The notes below the pieces were generated by a model, which was not told the origin of the DNA, searched no databases, and saw only the letters and a list, made by a program, of their open reading frames with translations. The translations under genes and the position numbers were made by a program. 64,000 bases of DNA from contig NZ_CP118157.1 of assembly GCF_032878875.1 (NCBI RefSeq), forward strand, positions 124,001 to 188,000, read 5' to 3'. Below, in pieces: positions 1-8,677 of this stretch. This DNA comes from Microbacterium sp. AB. GTDB lineage: Bacteria > Actinomycetota > Actinomycetes > Actinomycetales > Microbacteriaceae. Positions within the stretch are counted from its first letter, which is position 1. Each line of letters opens with the position of its first letter.

Positions 1-26
1 CTGCGCGCCCAGACGCGAGAGCCCGC

Positions 27-1103
27 TCATGCGACGCTCGTCGTTCCCGCCGGGCGGCGAGCGTCAGGCGCGGCGCCGGACGCCGCGCCTGCGGCGCCGC
101 CGGGCGACCAGCCGAGCCTCGGGAGCACGGCATGCCGCACGTCGGAGAGGATCTGCCGGTACTCGTCCTCCGCGAAGGCGTAGGGGAGGGCGACGCGCAG
201 CTCGGCGCCCGCGGCGAAGGTCGGGTCGTGCGCCAGACGCTCGACGATCTCGTCGGAGGTGCCGTGCAGATCCCGCTGGAAGACGACCTTGCGCGTGCCG
301 TGCGACACGGGGCGCCGCGTGCGCTCCTCGCGCGACGCGGCATAGTCGGCGTAGTGCGCGCGCTGTGCCGCCGTGGCCGAGTCGGTCGGCAGGATCACCC
401 GCTCCACGCCGATGCGCGGCGCATCCGCACCGGCGAACGCCGAGCGGTAGAGCTCGACGTGGATGTGCTGCGCCGCCTCGAAGTCGTCGGCGACCTCGCC
501 GTCGCCGACGTTCCCCAGCAGCAGATGAAGCCCTCGCTCTGCCGCCCACCGCACGGAGCGGATGCTTCCCCCGCCGAGCCACACGCGCTCGCGGAGCCCC
601 GGCACATGCGGCTGGATGCGGGGGATCTGCGGGCCGTAGGGGGTGGCGATGGGCTCGTCCGCCAGCGGACGCCCCTCCAGCGCCGTGAGGAACCGCCCGA
701 TGAGGGCGTAGGGATCGGTCGCCGTGTCGATGTCGGGACGGGTGAGCGGCGCGAGGAGCCCGGCGTGCGGAGCCGATGAGCTCACGCCGACGTGGACGCG
801 CCCGCCCGAGAGGGCGTCCACCGTCGCGAAGTCCTCCGCGAGCCGGAACGGGTTCTCGTAGCCGAGCGGAACGACGTCCGTCTCGAGCGCGATGCGCGTC
901 GTGCGCTGCGAGGCCGCCGCGAGGAACGGCAGCGCGGAGGAGACGCCGCGTTCCAGGTGCCGCTGGCGCACTCCGGCGACGTCGTAGCCGAGCCCTTCGG
1001 CGAAGGAGAACACGCGCAGCGTCTCCGCGAGGCCCGCGGCCGGGTCGTCCTCCGGGTGGTTCCCCGCGATGACGAGGCCCGCCGCCGTGACGACGCCGGT
1101 CAT
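27..1103 (-). CDS. LLM-class flavin-dependent oxidoreductase
   Basis: A 358-residue protein of the bacterial luciferase-like monooxygenase family, whose members use reduced FMN or F420 to oxidise small organic substrates. Visible family hallmarks are the early segment ending GVRQRHLERG, the strand TRIALETDVVPLGYENPFRLAEDFATVD cut here to its key part NPFRLAEDFATVDALSGGR, and the later VWLGGGSIRSVRWAAERG typical of the barrel C-terminal half. The ATG overlaps the stop of the upstream lipoprotein gene (ATGA), so it is the last gene of the peptide-transporter operon. The C-terminus is an Ala/Gly/Pro-rich tail. The substrate cannot be read from sequence; the link to a peptide-type importer suggests the enzyme works on the imported compound. 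Confidence 0.85.
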   Translation of the reverse strand: MTGVVTAAGLVIAGNHPEDDPAAGLAETLRVFSFAEGLGYDVAGVRQRHLERGVSSALPFLAAASQRTTRIALETDVVPLGYENPFRLAEDFATVDALSGGRVHVGVSSSAPHAGLLAPLTRPDIDTATDPYALIGRFLTALEGRPLADEPIATPYGPQIPRIQPHVPGLRERVWLGGGSIRSVRWAAERGLHLLLGNVGDGEVADDFEAAQHIHVELYRSAFAGADAPRIGVERVILPTDSATAAQRAHYADYAASREERTRRPVSHGTRKVVFQRDLHGTSDEIVERLAHDPTFAAGAELRVALPYAFAEDEYRQILSDVRHAVLPRLGWSPGGAAGAASGAAPDARRPAGTTSVA

Positions 1104-2722
1104 TCCGCGTCCTTCCACGTGCCCGCGAGCGAGTCGAGCCGCGAGTCCGCGCCGAACTGGAGGCCGTGGACGGCGAGCTGCGTGCCGATCACCGAGGTGA
1201 GCTCGTGCACCGGGATCTGGTAGTACTGGCTCGCGATGCGCTCCTGCACGTCCGCGAGCACGGCGTCGCGCTCGTCGCCCGTGACGGCGAGCTGCTCCTG
1301 CAGCAGCGCGTCCAGCTCGGGGTCGTCGATGCCCAGGCGCGTCGTGGCCGACGAGAAGGTCGTGCGCAGCACGTCGCCGTCGGCGCGGGAGAGGTTGCCC
1401 CACGACAGGTCGAAGTCGCCCGACGCCTGTCGCTCGACCACCTCGGGGACCGTGCCCGAGACGAGCTCGACGCCGATGCCGACCTGCGCGAGCTGCTGCT
1501 GGACGAGCTCGACGACGGTCTGGTTGGTCGAGTTGTTCGTGCTCCACAGGAGCAGGATCTCGAGGGGCTCGCCGTCCTTCTCCCTGACCCCGTCCGATCC
1601 CTCCTCCCAGCCGGCCTCGTCGAGCAGCGCGGCGGCGTGCTCGGGGTCGTAGGCGAAGCGCTCCGCCTGCGAGGCGTAAGCGGGCGTCGTCGAGGAGAGC
1701 GAGCTGTCGGCGACCGAGTAGAGCTCGTTGAGGGCCGTGTCGACGACGACCTGCGGGTCGATGGCGGCGGCGATGGCCTCGCGCACTGCGACATCCGACA
1801 CGGCAGGCCGTGCGACGTTCACCGAAAGCCCGAACGAGAGGCCGGGGTTCACGCGGTCGACGAGCGTCAGTCCCGCGTCCTGCACCTGCGACTGGTCGGA
1901 GGGCTGCACGCCCGTGACGGCGTCGAACTGACCCGAGACGAGGCCGCCGGTGCGCACGCTCGGCTCCGGGACGACCTGGAAGGTCACCTCGTCGAGGTGG
2001 GGCGCGCCGTCGTTGCCGAACGCCTCGGGCGCCCACGCGTAGTCGTCGCGCGCGGTGAGGACGGTCTCGACGTCCTTCGTGTAGTGGTCCACCACGAAGG
2101 GCCCGGACCCGACGACGGCCGATCCGTCGGCGCGCTCCTCGTAGGCGGTGTCGAACGTCGCCGCGCCGACGATGCCGAGGGTGACCGACGCGACCGAGTT
2201 GGGGAACGCCGCGTTGGGCTTGGCGAACCGCACCTCGGCGGTGTGCTCGTCGACGACGACGGTCTCCTCGTAGCCCACGAGCAGGCTCGCGCCGTTCTGG
2301 CTGGCGGCGCCGGCGGCGACGATGTCGTCGAAGGTGCCCCGGACGACCTCGGCGGTGAGCGGCGTGCCGTCGGAGAAGGTGACGTCGTCGCGCAGGTGGA
2401 AGGTGAACGTCGTCGCGTCGTCGCTCACCTCGTAGCTCTCGGCGAGCCACGGCTCGAGCGCCTGCGTCTCGGGGTTCTGGTAGAGCAGCGAGTCGACGAT
2501 CTGCCGGTTGACGTTCCACGTGTCGTTGCCCGAGCCCGTGCCGGAGGGGTTCAGCGACACCGGATCGTTGCCGATCGCGACGACGAGCTCGCCGCCGTCG
2601 ACGGGCGAGCCGTCGGACGTGGCCGCGGGCGCGCTCTGCTCCTGCGCGGCGCACGACGACAGGATGAGGGCGGCGGAGGCCGCGAGGGCGAGGGCGGCCG
2701 GGAGGCGGCGGGGGATTCTCAT
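1100..2722 (-). CDS. Peptide/nickel-type ABC transporter substrate-binding lipoprotein
   Basis: A 540-residue extracytoplasmic solute-binding protein of the family 5 type (DppA/OppA/NikA). The N-terminus has basic residues, a hydrophobic stretch and the lipobox ILSSC, so it is predicted to be lipid-anchored at the outer face of the membrane. The core contains the typical family 5 features FTFHLRDDVTFSDGTPLTA and repeated PEVV/ASVTLGIV segments. An AAAGG-like ribosome site lies about nine bases before the ATG. It lies 52 bases downstream of the transporter ATPase and overlaps the next oxidoreductase by four bases. The ligand may be a peptide or any other small amphipathic compound; this family is broad. 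Confidence 0.92.
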   Translation of the reverse strand: MRIPRRLPAALALAASAALILSSCAAQEQSAPAATSDGSPVDGGELVVAIGNDPVSLNPSGTGSGNDTWNVNRQIVDSLLYQNPETQALEPWLAESYEVSDDATTFTFHLRDDVTFSDGTPLTAEVVRGTFDDIVAAGAASQNGASLLVGYEETVVVDEHTAEVRFAKPNAAFPNSVASVTLGIVGAATFDTAYEERADGSAVVGSGPFVVDHYTKDVETVLTARDDYAWAPEAFGNDGAPHLDEVTFQVVPEPSVRTGGLVSGQFDAVTGVQPSDQSQVQDAGLTLVDRVNPGLSFGLSVNVARPAVSDVAVREAIAAAIDPQVVVDTALNELYSVADSSLSSTTPAYASQAERFAYDPEHAAALLDEAGWEEGSDGVREKDGEPLEILLLWSTNNSTNQTVVELVQQQLAQVGIGVELVSGTVPEVVERQASGDFDLSWGNLSRADGDVLRTTFSSATTRLGIDDPELDALLQEQLAVTGDERDAVLADVQERIASQYYQIPVHELTSVIGTQLAVHGLQFGADSRLDSLAGTWKDAE

Positions 2723-2774
2723 GGGCGGGGCCTTTCGGGACGGGGGCTGGGCGGGAGGGGAGCGGGGCGCCGTC

Positions 2775-4493
2775 TCACGGGTGCGGTCGAGGGAGCGCCG
2801 CTTCGCGGCCGGGTATGGCGTCGAGGAGGGCGCGGGTGTAGTCGGCGGCGGGGGAGGAGAAGACCCGGCCGGTCTCGCCGTGCTCGACGATGCGGCCGCG
2901 GCGCATCACGGCGACGTCGTGCGCGATCTGCCGCACGACGGCGAGGTCGTGCGAGATGAACAGATAGCTCACCCCGAGCTCGCGCTGTATGCCGGCGAGC
3001 AGCGTCAGGATCTGATGCTGGATCGACACGTCGAGGGCCGACACCGGCTCGTCCAGCACGACGATCTCCGGAGAGATCGCGAGCGCCCGGGCGATCGCGA
3101 CGCGCTGCCGCTGGCCGCCTGAGAGCTCGGCGGGCTTGCGGGGCCCTGCGGAGGCGGGCAGCGCGACGAGCTCCAGGAGCTCCGCCACGCGCGCGCCGCG
3201 TCCGGCCCGCGATCCGATCCGCAGGGCGCGCAGCGGATCGGAGATGGCCTCGGCGACCGTCAGGCGGGGGTTGAGCGAGGCGTACGGGTTCTGGTGGACG
3301 ATCTGCAGCCGTCTCCGCAGGGCGCGCAGGGCGCGACCGCCGGCCCGCGTGACGTCCTCGCCGTCCACGAGCACCCGGCCCGAGGTGGCGTCGGCGAGAC
3401 GGAGGGCGATGCGCGCCGTCGTGGTCTTGCCCGAGCCCGACTCCCCGACGAGCGCGAGCGTCCGGCCGCGTGCGAGGGAGAAGCTCACGTCGTCCACCGC
3501 GCGCACGTGCCCCTGCGAACCCGCGCCGCGTCGCAGCGCGAAGTCCTTCACGAGATGCTCGACGCTCAGCACGGGAGTCTCGCCCGATCCGCCGGTCGCG
3601 ACGTCATCGGCCTCTCGCCCCGTCTCGTCCGGCCGGTCGACGACCTCGATGAGCGGTGCACGGCCGGCGTTGAGGCTGGGGGCGGCGGCGATGAGCCGGC
3701 GCGTGTACGGATGCTGCGGGTCGGCGAGAGTCCGGGCGGGGACGCCCTGCTCGACGTCGCGCCCCTCCGACATCACGACCACGCGGTCCGCCCGGTCGGC
3801 GGCGACGCCCAGGTCGTGGGTGATGAGCAGGAGGCTCGTGCCGAGCTCCTCCTTGAGGGTGTCGAGATGGTCGAGGATCTGCCGCTGCACCGTCACGTCG
3901 AGGGCGCTCGTCGGCTCGTCCGCGATGATGAGGGCGGGGCGTGCGACGATCGCGATGGCGATGAGGACGCGCTGGCGCATCCCGCCCGACAGCTCGTGCG
4001 GGTACTGCTGTGCGCGCAGCTCGGGCTCGGTCAGGCCGGCCCTCGCGAGGGCGTCCACGGCACGGTGCGCGGCGTTCTTGCGGTCGGCGAGGCCGTGCAG
4101 GCGAAGGACCTCGGCCACCTGCTCGCCGATGCGCATCACGGGGTTGAGGCTCACGGTCGGGTCCTGCGGCACGTGTCCGATGAGGCGCCCGCGCACGCTG
4201 CGCAGCTCGGCGGAGGAGGCCGCGACGAGGTCCCGCCCGAGGAAGTGCGCCGTGCCGCCGGTGATGCGGGCGTTGCCGGGCAGCAGGCGGATGAGGGCGT
4301 GGGCGGTCGTCGACTTGCCCGACCCCGACTCGCCGACGACCGCGACCGTCTCGCCCTGCCCGATCTCGAACGACGTGCCGGTCACCGCGTCGACGGTGCC
4401 GGCGGCCGTGTCGTAGGCGACGCCGAGGCCTTCGACGCGCAGCACGGGCTCGCCGGGGCGCCGGTCGGTCTCGAAGGGGGGACGACGGCTCAT
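2775..4493 (-). CDS. Fused dipeptide-type ABC transporter ATPase (DppD-DppF fusion)
   Basis: A 572-residue cytoplasmic protein with two complete ABC ATPase domains in one chain. The N-terminal domain has Walker A GESGSGKS, signature LSGGMRQR and Walker B LIIADEPT; the C-terminal domain has GESGSGKT, LSGGQRQR and IVVLDEPV. The first domain ends in the oligopeptide-type C-terminal segment (HPYTRRLIAAAPSL). Such fusions are common in actinobacterial peptide importers and replace separate DppD and DppF subunits. The ATG overlaps the stop of the DppC-like permease, so translation is probably coupled. Confidence 0.95.
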   Translation of the reverse strand: MSRRPPFETDRRPGEPVLRVEGLGVAYDTAAGTVDAVTGTSFEIGQGETVAVVGESGSGKSTTAHALIRLLPGNARITGGTAHFLGRDLVAASSAELRSVRGRLIGHVPQDPTVSLNPVMRIGEQVAEVLRLHGLADRKNAAHRAVDALARAGLTEPELRAQQYPHELSGGMRQRVLIAIAIVARPALIIADEPTSALDVTVQRQILDHLDTLKEELGTSLLLITHDLGVAADRADRVVVMSEGRDVEQGVPARTLADPQHPYTRRLIAAAPSLNAGRAPLIEVVDRPDETGREADDVATGGSGETPVLSVEHLVKDFALRRGAGSQGHVRAVDDVSFSLARGRTLALVGESGSGKTTTARIALRLADATSGRVLVDGEDVTRAGGRALRALRRRLQIVHQNPYASLNPRLTVAEAISDPLRALRIGSRAGRGARVAELLELVALPASAGPRKPAELSGGQRQRVAIARALAISPEIVVLDEPVSALDVSIQHQILTLLAGIQRELGVSYLFISHDLAVVRQIAHDVAVMRRGRIVEHGETGRVFSSPAADYTRALLDAIPGREAALPRPHP

Positions 4494-5434
4494 CGGACGG
4501 CCTCGCTCTCGCGGTCGAGCGCACGCGACAGGCGGTTCGCGGCCAGCACGGTGAGCGCGATCGCGACGCCCGGCAGGGTGGTGAGCCACCAGGCGCCGCG
4601 CAGGAAGTCGCGGCCTCCCGCGACGAGCGCGCCCCATTCGGGGTCGGGCGGCTGCGCCCCGTATCCGAGGAAGCTCAGGGCGGACACCGCGAGGATCGCG
4701 CCGCCGAGCTCGAGCACGGCGAGCACGATCACGGGGCCGGTCGAGTTCGGCAGCACGTGGCGCGCGAGCACGCGCAGCCAGGTGTTGCCCGCCGCGCGCG
4801 CCGCCTCGACGTACACCGAGGAGCGCACGCGCAGGACCTCCGACCGCATGATGCGCGCCACCGAGGCGATGCTGCCGATGCCGACGGCGATGGCGACGTT
4901 CACGGTGCCGAACCCCAGTGCGGTGATGATCGCGAGCGACAGCAGCAGGCTCGGGATGGCGAGCAGCACGTCCGCGACGCGCATGACGAGACTGTCGAGC
5001 CATCCGCCGACGAAACCCGCGACGAGACCGAGGACCGAGCCGGCGACGAGCCCGACCGCCACCGCGAGGCTCGCCGCGGACAGGGTGAGGCCCGCGCCGT
5101 GGACGACGCGCGTGTAGAGGTCGCGACCGAGCTGGTCGGTGCCGAGGGGATGCCCCCACCCCGGCGGGAGGAGGTTGTCTGACGGGACGCCGTCGAGGGG
5201 GTTCCCGGGCGCGAGCAGGGTCGGCCAGACCGCCGCGACGAGCACGACGAGGAGCCAGAGCCCGGAGAGGACGACGGTCGGCCGGCGCAGCACCCGTCGG
5301 AGCCGGCTCGTCCGCCGTGGGCCGAGGCGGCCGCGCACCGCATCGTCGAACCGGTCGGGTGCCGTCGCGCCGAAGTCGTCGTGCCGGGCGCCGTCCGCAT
5401 CGCGGCGTGCGGCGAGAGCGGCGGTCTCGCTCAT
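4490..5434 (-). CDS. Dipeptide-type ABC transporter permease (DppC-like)
   Basis: A 314-residue inner-membrane permease. After a polar N-terminal tail of about 50 residues a first membrane helix follows (VVLSGLWLLVVLVAAVWPTL), then the hallmark periplasmic segment HPLGTDQLGRDLYTRVVHGA and the BPD loop EAARAAGNTWLRVLARHVLPN, which contacts the ATPase. The HPLGTDQLGRD motif separates DppC/OppC from DppB/OppB. The start was set at the ATG that overlaps the upstream permease stop (ATGA). It pairs with the adjacent DppB-like protein to form the channel. Confidence 0.95.
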   Translation of the reverse strand: MSETAALAARRDADGARHDDFGATAPDRFDDAVRGRLGPRRTSRLRRVLRRPTVVLSGLWLLVVLVAAVWPTLLAPGNPLDGVPSDNLLPPGWGHPLGTDQLGRDLYTRVVHGAGLTLSAASLAVAVGLVAGSVLGLVAGFVGGWLDSLVMRVADVLLAIPSLLLSLAIITALGFGTVNVAIAVGIGSIASVARIMRSEVLRVRSSVYVEAARAAGNTWLRVLARHVLPNSTGPVIVLAVLELGGAILAVSALSFLGYGAQPPDPEWGALVAGGRDFLRGAWWLTTLPGVAIALTVLAANRLSRALDRESEAVR

Positions 5435-6477
5435 CGTTCCCCCTCCGACGGGTCGTTGCGCGAGGCGACGGCCACGGCGCCGGCCGGGGTGTCCGTCCTC
5501 TCCTCGTCGGTCTTCCGCTCGGGGGCGCCCGCACGGCGCCGCGCGCCGGGGAGGAGCACGATCCGCGGGTCGATCAGCGGGTAGACGAGGTCGACGACGA
5601 GGTTCGCCAGCACGAAGACGGCCGCGGCGAAGAGCACGACCCCCTGCACGAGCGGGATGTCCTGCTGCTGCACGGCGCCCGCCGTCACGCGGCCGATGCC
5701 GGGCCGGGAGAACACCGTCTCGGTCACCACCGTGCCCGAGAGCAGCTGGCCCACGATGAGGCCCGTCACGGTGAGCGCGGGGAGGGCGGCGTTGCGGAGG
5801 GCGTGGCGCAGATGCACCGTGGCCCGTCCGGCGCCCTTCGCCCACGCCGTGTCGATGTACGGCTCACGGAGCGTCGCGGCGAGGCTCTTCGACAGCAGCT
5901 GGGCGATCGTCGCCCCCGTCGGCAGCGCGAGCGTGACGGCAGGCAGGACGAGCGACGCGAGGCCGCGGTCGCCCGCCGCGGGGAACAGCGGCAGCCGGAA
6001 CGAGAACCACTGGATGAGCATGAGGCCGAACCAGAAGCCCGGGATGGCGATTCCGAGCGGGGGCAGCGCCTGCAGGACGGTGCCGATCCAGCGCGCCCGC
6101 GTGTAGGTGGAGAGGGCGGCGACGCCCGTCCCGAAGACGACCGCGAGCACGAGCGCGAGGAGGGAGATCTGCAGGGTGGGCGGCAGCGCCTCGCCCAGGA
6201 CGTCGGTGACGGGCCGCCCCATCGTGATCGACGTTCCCAGATCGCCGCGCAGGGCCGACCACAGCTGACCGAGGTATTGCACGATGAGGGGCCGGTCGAG
6301 TCCGTACCGGGTGCGCAACGCGTCGATCTGCTCCGGGCTGACGTCGTTCGCGTCGCTGCCGACGAGCAGCAGCACGGGATCGGACGGCAGGGCGTAGAGC
6401 ACGAGGAACGACACCGTGTAGGCGGCCCACAGCACGCCGACCGCCTGCAGCAGGCGCATGAGCACGTAGCGCAGCAC
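5431..6477 (-). CDS. Dipeptide-type ABC transporter permease (DppB-like)
   Basis: A 348-residue inner-membrane permease opening with the family's usual MLRYVLMRLLQ sequence and a first membrane helix. The DppB-type loop segment RYGLDRPLIVQYLGQLWSAL and the later coupling region YIDTAWAKGAGRATVHLRHALRNA are present. The start is a GTG with a purine-rich GGGGAG just upstream; an internal ATG six codons later is the alternative. The C-terminal 40 residues form a charged cytoplasmic tail that is longer than usual. It is the first gene of the transporter operon and lies downstream of a repeat-rich gap. Confidence 0.93.
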   Translation of the reverse strand: MLRYVLMRLLQAVGVLWAAYTVSFLVLYALPSDPVLLLVGSDANDVSPEQIDALRTRYGLDRPLIVQYLGQLWSALRGDLGTSITMGRPVTDVLGEALPPTLQISLLALVLAVVFGTGVAALSTYTRARWIGTVLQALPPLGIAIPGFWFGLMLIQWFSFRLPLFPAAGDRGLASLVLPAVTLALPTGATIAQLLSKSLAATLREPYIDTAWAKGAGRATVHLRHALRNAALPALTVTGLIVGQLLSGTVVTETVFSRPGIGRVTAGAVQQQDIPLVQGVVLFAAAVFVLANLVVDLVYPLIDPRIVLLPGARRRAGAPERKTDEERTDTPAGAVAVASRNDPSEGER

Positions 6478-6573
6478 GTCTCCCCTTCGGGTCGGGTCGG
6501 GTCGGGGACGAGAGTCCCGATGGGCCAGGTTGACACCCGCGGCTCGTCGCGCCCGCCGCCCGTGTCACCGGGG

Positions 6574-6645
6574 GTCACGCGGCGACACGGGCTGTCACGC
6601 GGCGACACGGGGGGTCATGCGGCGACGGGTCATGTGGCGACGTGG
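6574..6645. repeat. Degenerate 20-bp tandem repeat
   Basis: Three to four copies of a unit beginning GTCACGCGGCGACACGGG start near 6574, 6594, 6614 and 6629; the last two carry T for C and are shortened. They lie in the 313-base gap between the FAD/NAD(P)-binding protein and the DppB-like permease, within about 170 bases upstream of the permease start. No gene is visible in this gap. Confidence 0.7.
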
Positions 6646-6666
6646 CGCGCGACACGACGGCGCGCG

Positions 6667-6767
6667 CGGACACGACGCAGGAGTTCCGGTGCCCTGAGCC
6701 GGTGTGCTCCTCGACGTTCTGCGGGCCGGCGTCGTGGCCGCCGGTGGATGTCCTGCGCTGTGTCGGC
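6667..6767. repeat. About 100-bp palindromic dispersed element, copy 1
   Basis: The ends are inverted repeats: GACACGACGCAGGAGTTCC on the left and its near reverse complement GGATGTCCTGCGCTGTGTC on the right. A second element of the same size with the same ends lies at 16682-16781, and a single arm lies at 41363. The internal sequences differ. It resembles a REP or MITE-like non-coding element. Confidence 0.6.
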
Positions 6768-6790
6768 GGGATGCCCGCCGCAGGCGGTGC

Positions 6791-8677
6791 TCAGCCGACG
6801 GCGACGGGTGCGCCCACGCCGAGGGCGACGGCGAGGGCGCCGGCGATGCGGTCGGTGACCCGCAGCGACAGCGAGTCGGCGTCGGGCCGCGTGAACGCTC
6901 CGCCGTCGGTGCCCGAGGTGAAGGGCCCGATGCCGAAGAGCGTCGCGTGTGCGGTGCCGTCGGGGCGGACGATGCGCCCCTCGACGTCGGTGACGATGCG
7001 GCCGAGCGAGCCGGAGAACGTCTCGTCGGCGACGTGCAGCTCGGTGCCCGTCTCCTCGGCGAGCTCGCGCAGAGCGGGGTTGTCGCTCTCGGCCGCGCTC
7101 GGCGCGGGCAGCCAGGCGTCCACGAGGGCGGGGGCGACGATCTCGCCGGGAGCGTGCGGGCTCGATGCGACGAAGCCGCGCCCGGGCTCGACCCGCACCG
7201 CGGCGTCGTGGCCGAGGAACCGGACGATGCCCGCGTCGGCGAGGGCGAGCAGTTCCTCCAGCCGGTGCGCCGGCGGACCGCTCGCGACGTAGCTGAAGAA
7301 CGTCTGCCAGCGCGTCTGCAGCGAGACGGCGCGCGAGCGGGCGTTCCACCGATCGGCCGGGACCTCGGCGAGCGCCACGAACGACAGCAGCGCGGCGACG
7401 AACACGCCCTGCGCGGCGCTGTGGTCGGGAGAGGTGCGCAGCGCGAGGTCCTCCCGGATGTGCGCGTACACGCGGTGATGCAGGGCCTCGGCGGAGGGGA
7501 AGTCCTCGCCGGCGAGGGGGGTGTCGAGGCTCTGCACGTCGAAGCGGTCGCGGGGGTCCGGGACGACGTCCGCGATGCCGGCGAGCAGGTCGGGATCGTC
7601 CCACGCGTGCGAGCGCAGCGTCTCTCGGAACTCCGGCCACGTGCCGCGCACGCGCTCGGGGTACCCCGTGAAGAGCTCGCGGTAGTGGCCGTGCAGCAGC
7701 TCGGAGGCGATGAGCGGCCACGCGTCGCGCGCGAAGTCGAGCGCGGCGGGGCGGGCGAGCAGGTCCGCGATCGCCTCGGGGGTGAGCACCTCGCGCACCG
7801 GAGCCTCGCCGCGGATGGCGGACGAGACCTTCGAGCGGTAGGGGACCCCGCGGCGGGAGCCGATGTGCAGGTGCGGCTCGCGCCCGGACGCCGCGTAGCG
7901 CAGCGCGCCGTCCTCCTCCCGGATGAATCGTCCTCCCCGGCCCTCCGTGAGCAGCACCACGAGGTCGACGGCGGCCAGTCCCATCCCGCGCACGACGACA
8001 TCCGCGCCCGCCTCGAGCACGTCGAGGTCGGCGTCCGCCGTGAACGACGGGGGCACGTACACGAGTCCCGCGTCGGAGGAGGCGTCGACGAGGGCCTGCG
8101 AGGCGTCGTCCGGACGCCGCCCGTTGTGGCCGAGCGCGTAGACGACCACATCGGCGGCGATCTGCGTCCCGTCGTCGAGCGCGACGACGTGCGTGCCGTC
8201 CGCGTCGTCCTGCACGGTCGTCACGAGGCCGCGGCGGACGGACACGTCGACCCCCTCCGGCGCGCTCGCGATCGTGCGCCGCAGGAACCAGTCGAGGTAG
8301 TGGCTGTGCAGCCGCCGGGTGGGGAAGCCGTCGCCGCGCAGCGCCCGCGCCTCGTCGACGACCGACGCGTCGAGCTCCACGTCGGGCAGGGCGCCGTCGC
8401 GCCAGAGCTCCGCCCACCGGATGAGCGAGGGGCCGGGCTCGACGGGGCCGTCGATGCGGCACGAGTCGTCGGTGAAGACCGTGACGTCCCGCGCCATGGA
8501 GTTGAGCTTCAGCAGCGGGGACTGCGCGTGCCGCCAGATCCGTCCGCCTCCCGCGGGATGCGGGTCGACGAGCACGACGTCGAGGCGCTCGCGCTCGCCG
8601 AGCCGGGCGAGCAGCCGCTCGAGCAGCATCGCCGCCCGCGGACCCGCGCCGGCGAAGACGACGCGCGGGGTCGTCAC
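6791..8677 (-). CDS. FAD/NAD(P)-binding protein
   Basis: A 628-residue protein with an N-terminal dinucleotide-binding strand-turn-helix (RVVFAGAGPRAAMLLERLL) and later segments found in the FAD-NAD(P)-binding family (PLLKLNSMARDVTVFTDD, YALGHNGRRPDD, VVRGMGLAAVDLVVLLTEGR, IGPFTSGTDGGAFTRPDAD). Family members sit beside luciferase-like monooxygenases in many actinobacteria, but their reaction is poorly known. The start is a GTG that overlaps the stop of the upstream monooxygenase (GTGA). The enzyme may oxidise the same substrate or supply reducing equivalents; this is inference. Confidence 0.8.
   Translation of the reverse strand: MTTPRVVFAGAGPRAAMLLERLLARLGERERLDVVLVDPHPAGGGRIWRHAQSPLLKLNSMARDVTVFTDDSCRIDGPVEPGPSLIRWAELWRDGALPDVELDASVVDEARALRGDGFPTRRLHSHYLDWFLRRTIASAPEGVDVSVRRGLVTTVQDDADGTHVVALDDGTQIAADVVVYALGHNGRRPDDASQALVDASSDAGLVYVPPSFTADADLDVLEAGADVVVRGMGLAAVDLVVLLTEGRGGRFIREEDGALRYAASGREPHLHIGSRRGVPYRSKVSSAIRGEAPVREVLTPEAIADLLARPAALDFARDAWPLIASELLHGHYRELFTGYPERVRGTWPEFRETLRSHAWDDPDLLAGIADVVPDPRDRFDVQSLDTPLAGEDFPSAEALHHRVYAHIREDLALRTSPDHSAAQGVFVAALLSFVALAEVPADRWNARSRAVSLQTRWQTFFSYVASGPPAHRLEELLALADAGIVRFLGHDAAVRVEPGRGFVASSPHAPGEIVAPALVDAWLPAPSAAESDNPALRELAEETGTELHVADETFSGSLGRIVTDVEGRIVRPDGTAHATLFGIGPFTSGTDGGAFTRPDADSLSLRVTDRIAGALAVALGVGAPVAVG

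Noticed and set aside
1166..2959. Long open frame on the plus strand antisense to the peptide-type lipoprotein
   Set aside because: It is the mirror of a real gene in GC-rich DNA; its product is Arg/Gly/Val-rich with no domain, and the lipoprotein on the other strand has a signal and clear family motifs.
6574..6767. Repeat-rich gap considered as an insertion sequence
   Set aside because: No transposase frame lies between the inverted ends and the element is only about 100 bases long.
5317..6858. Open frame on the plus strand across the permease genes
   Set aside because: Composition is Arg/Gly/Asp-rich, it has no domain, and it covers intact permeases on the other strand and the repeat-rich gap.
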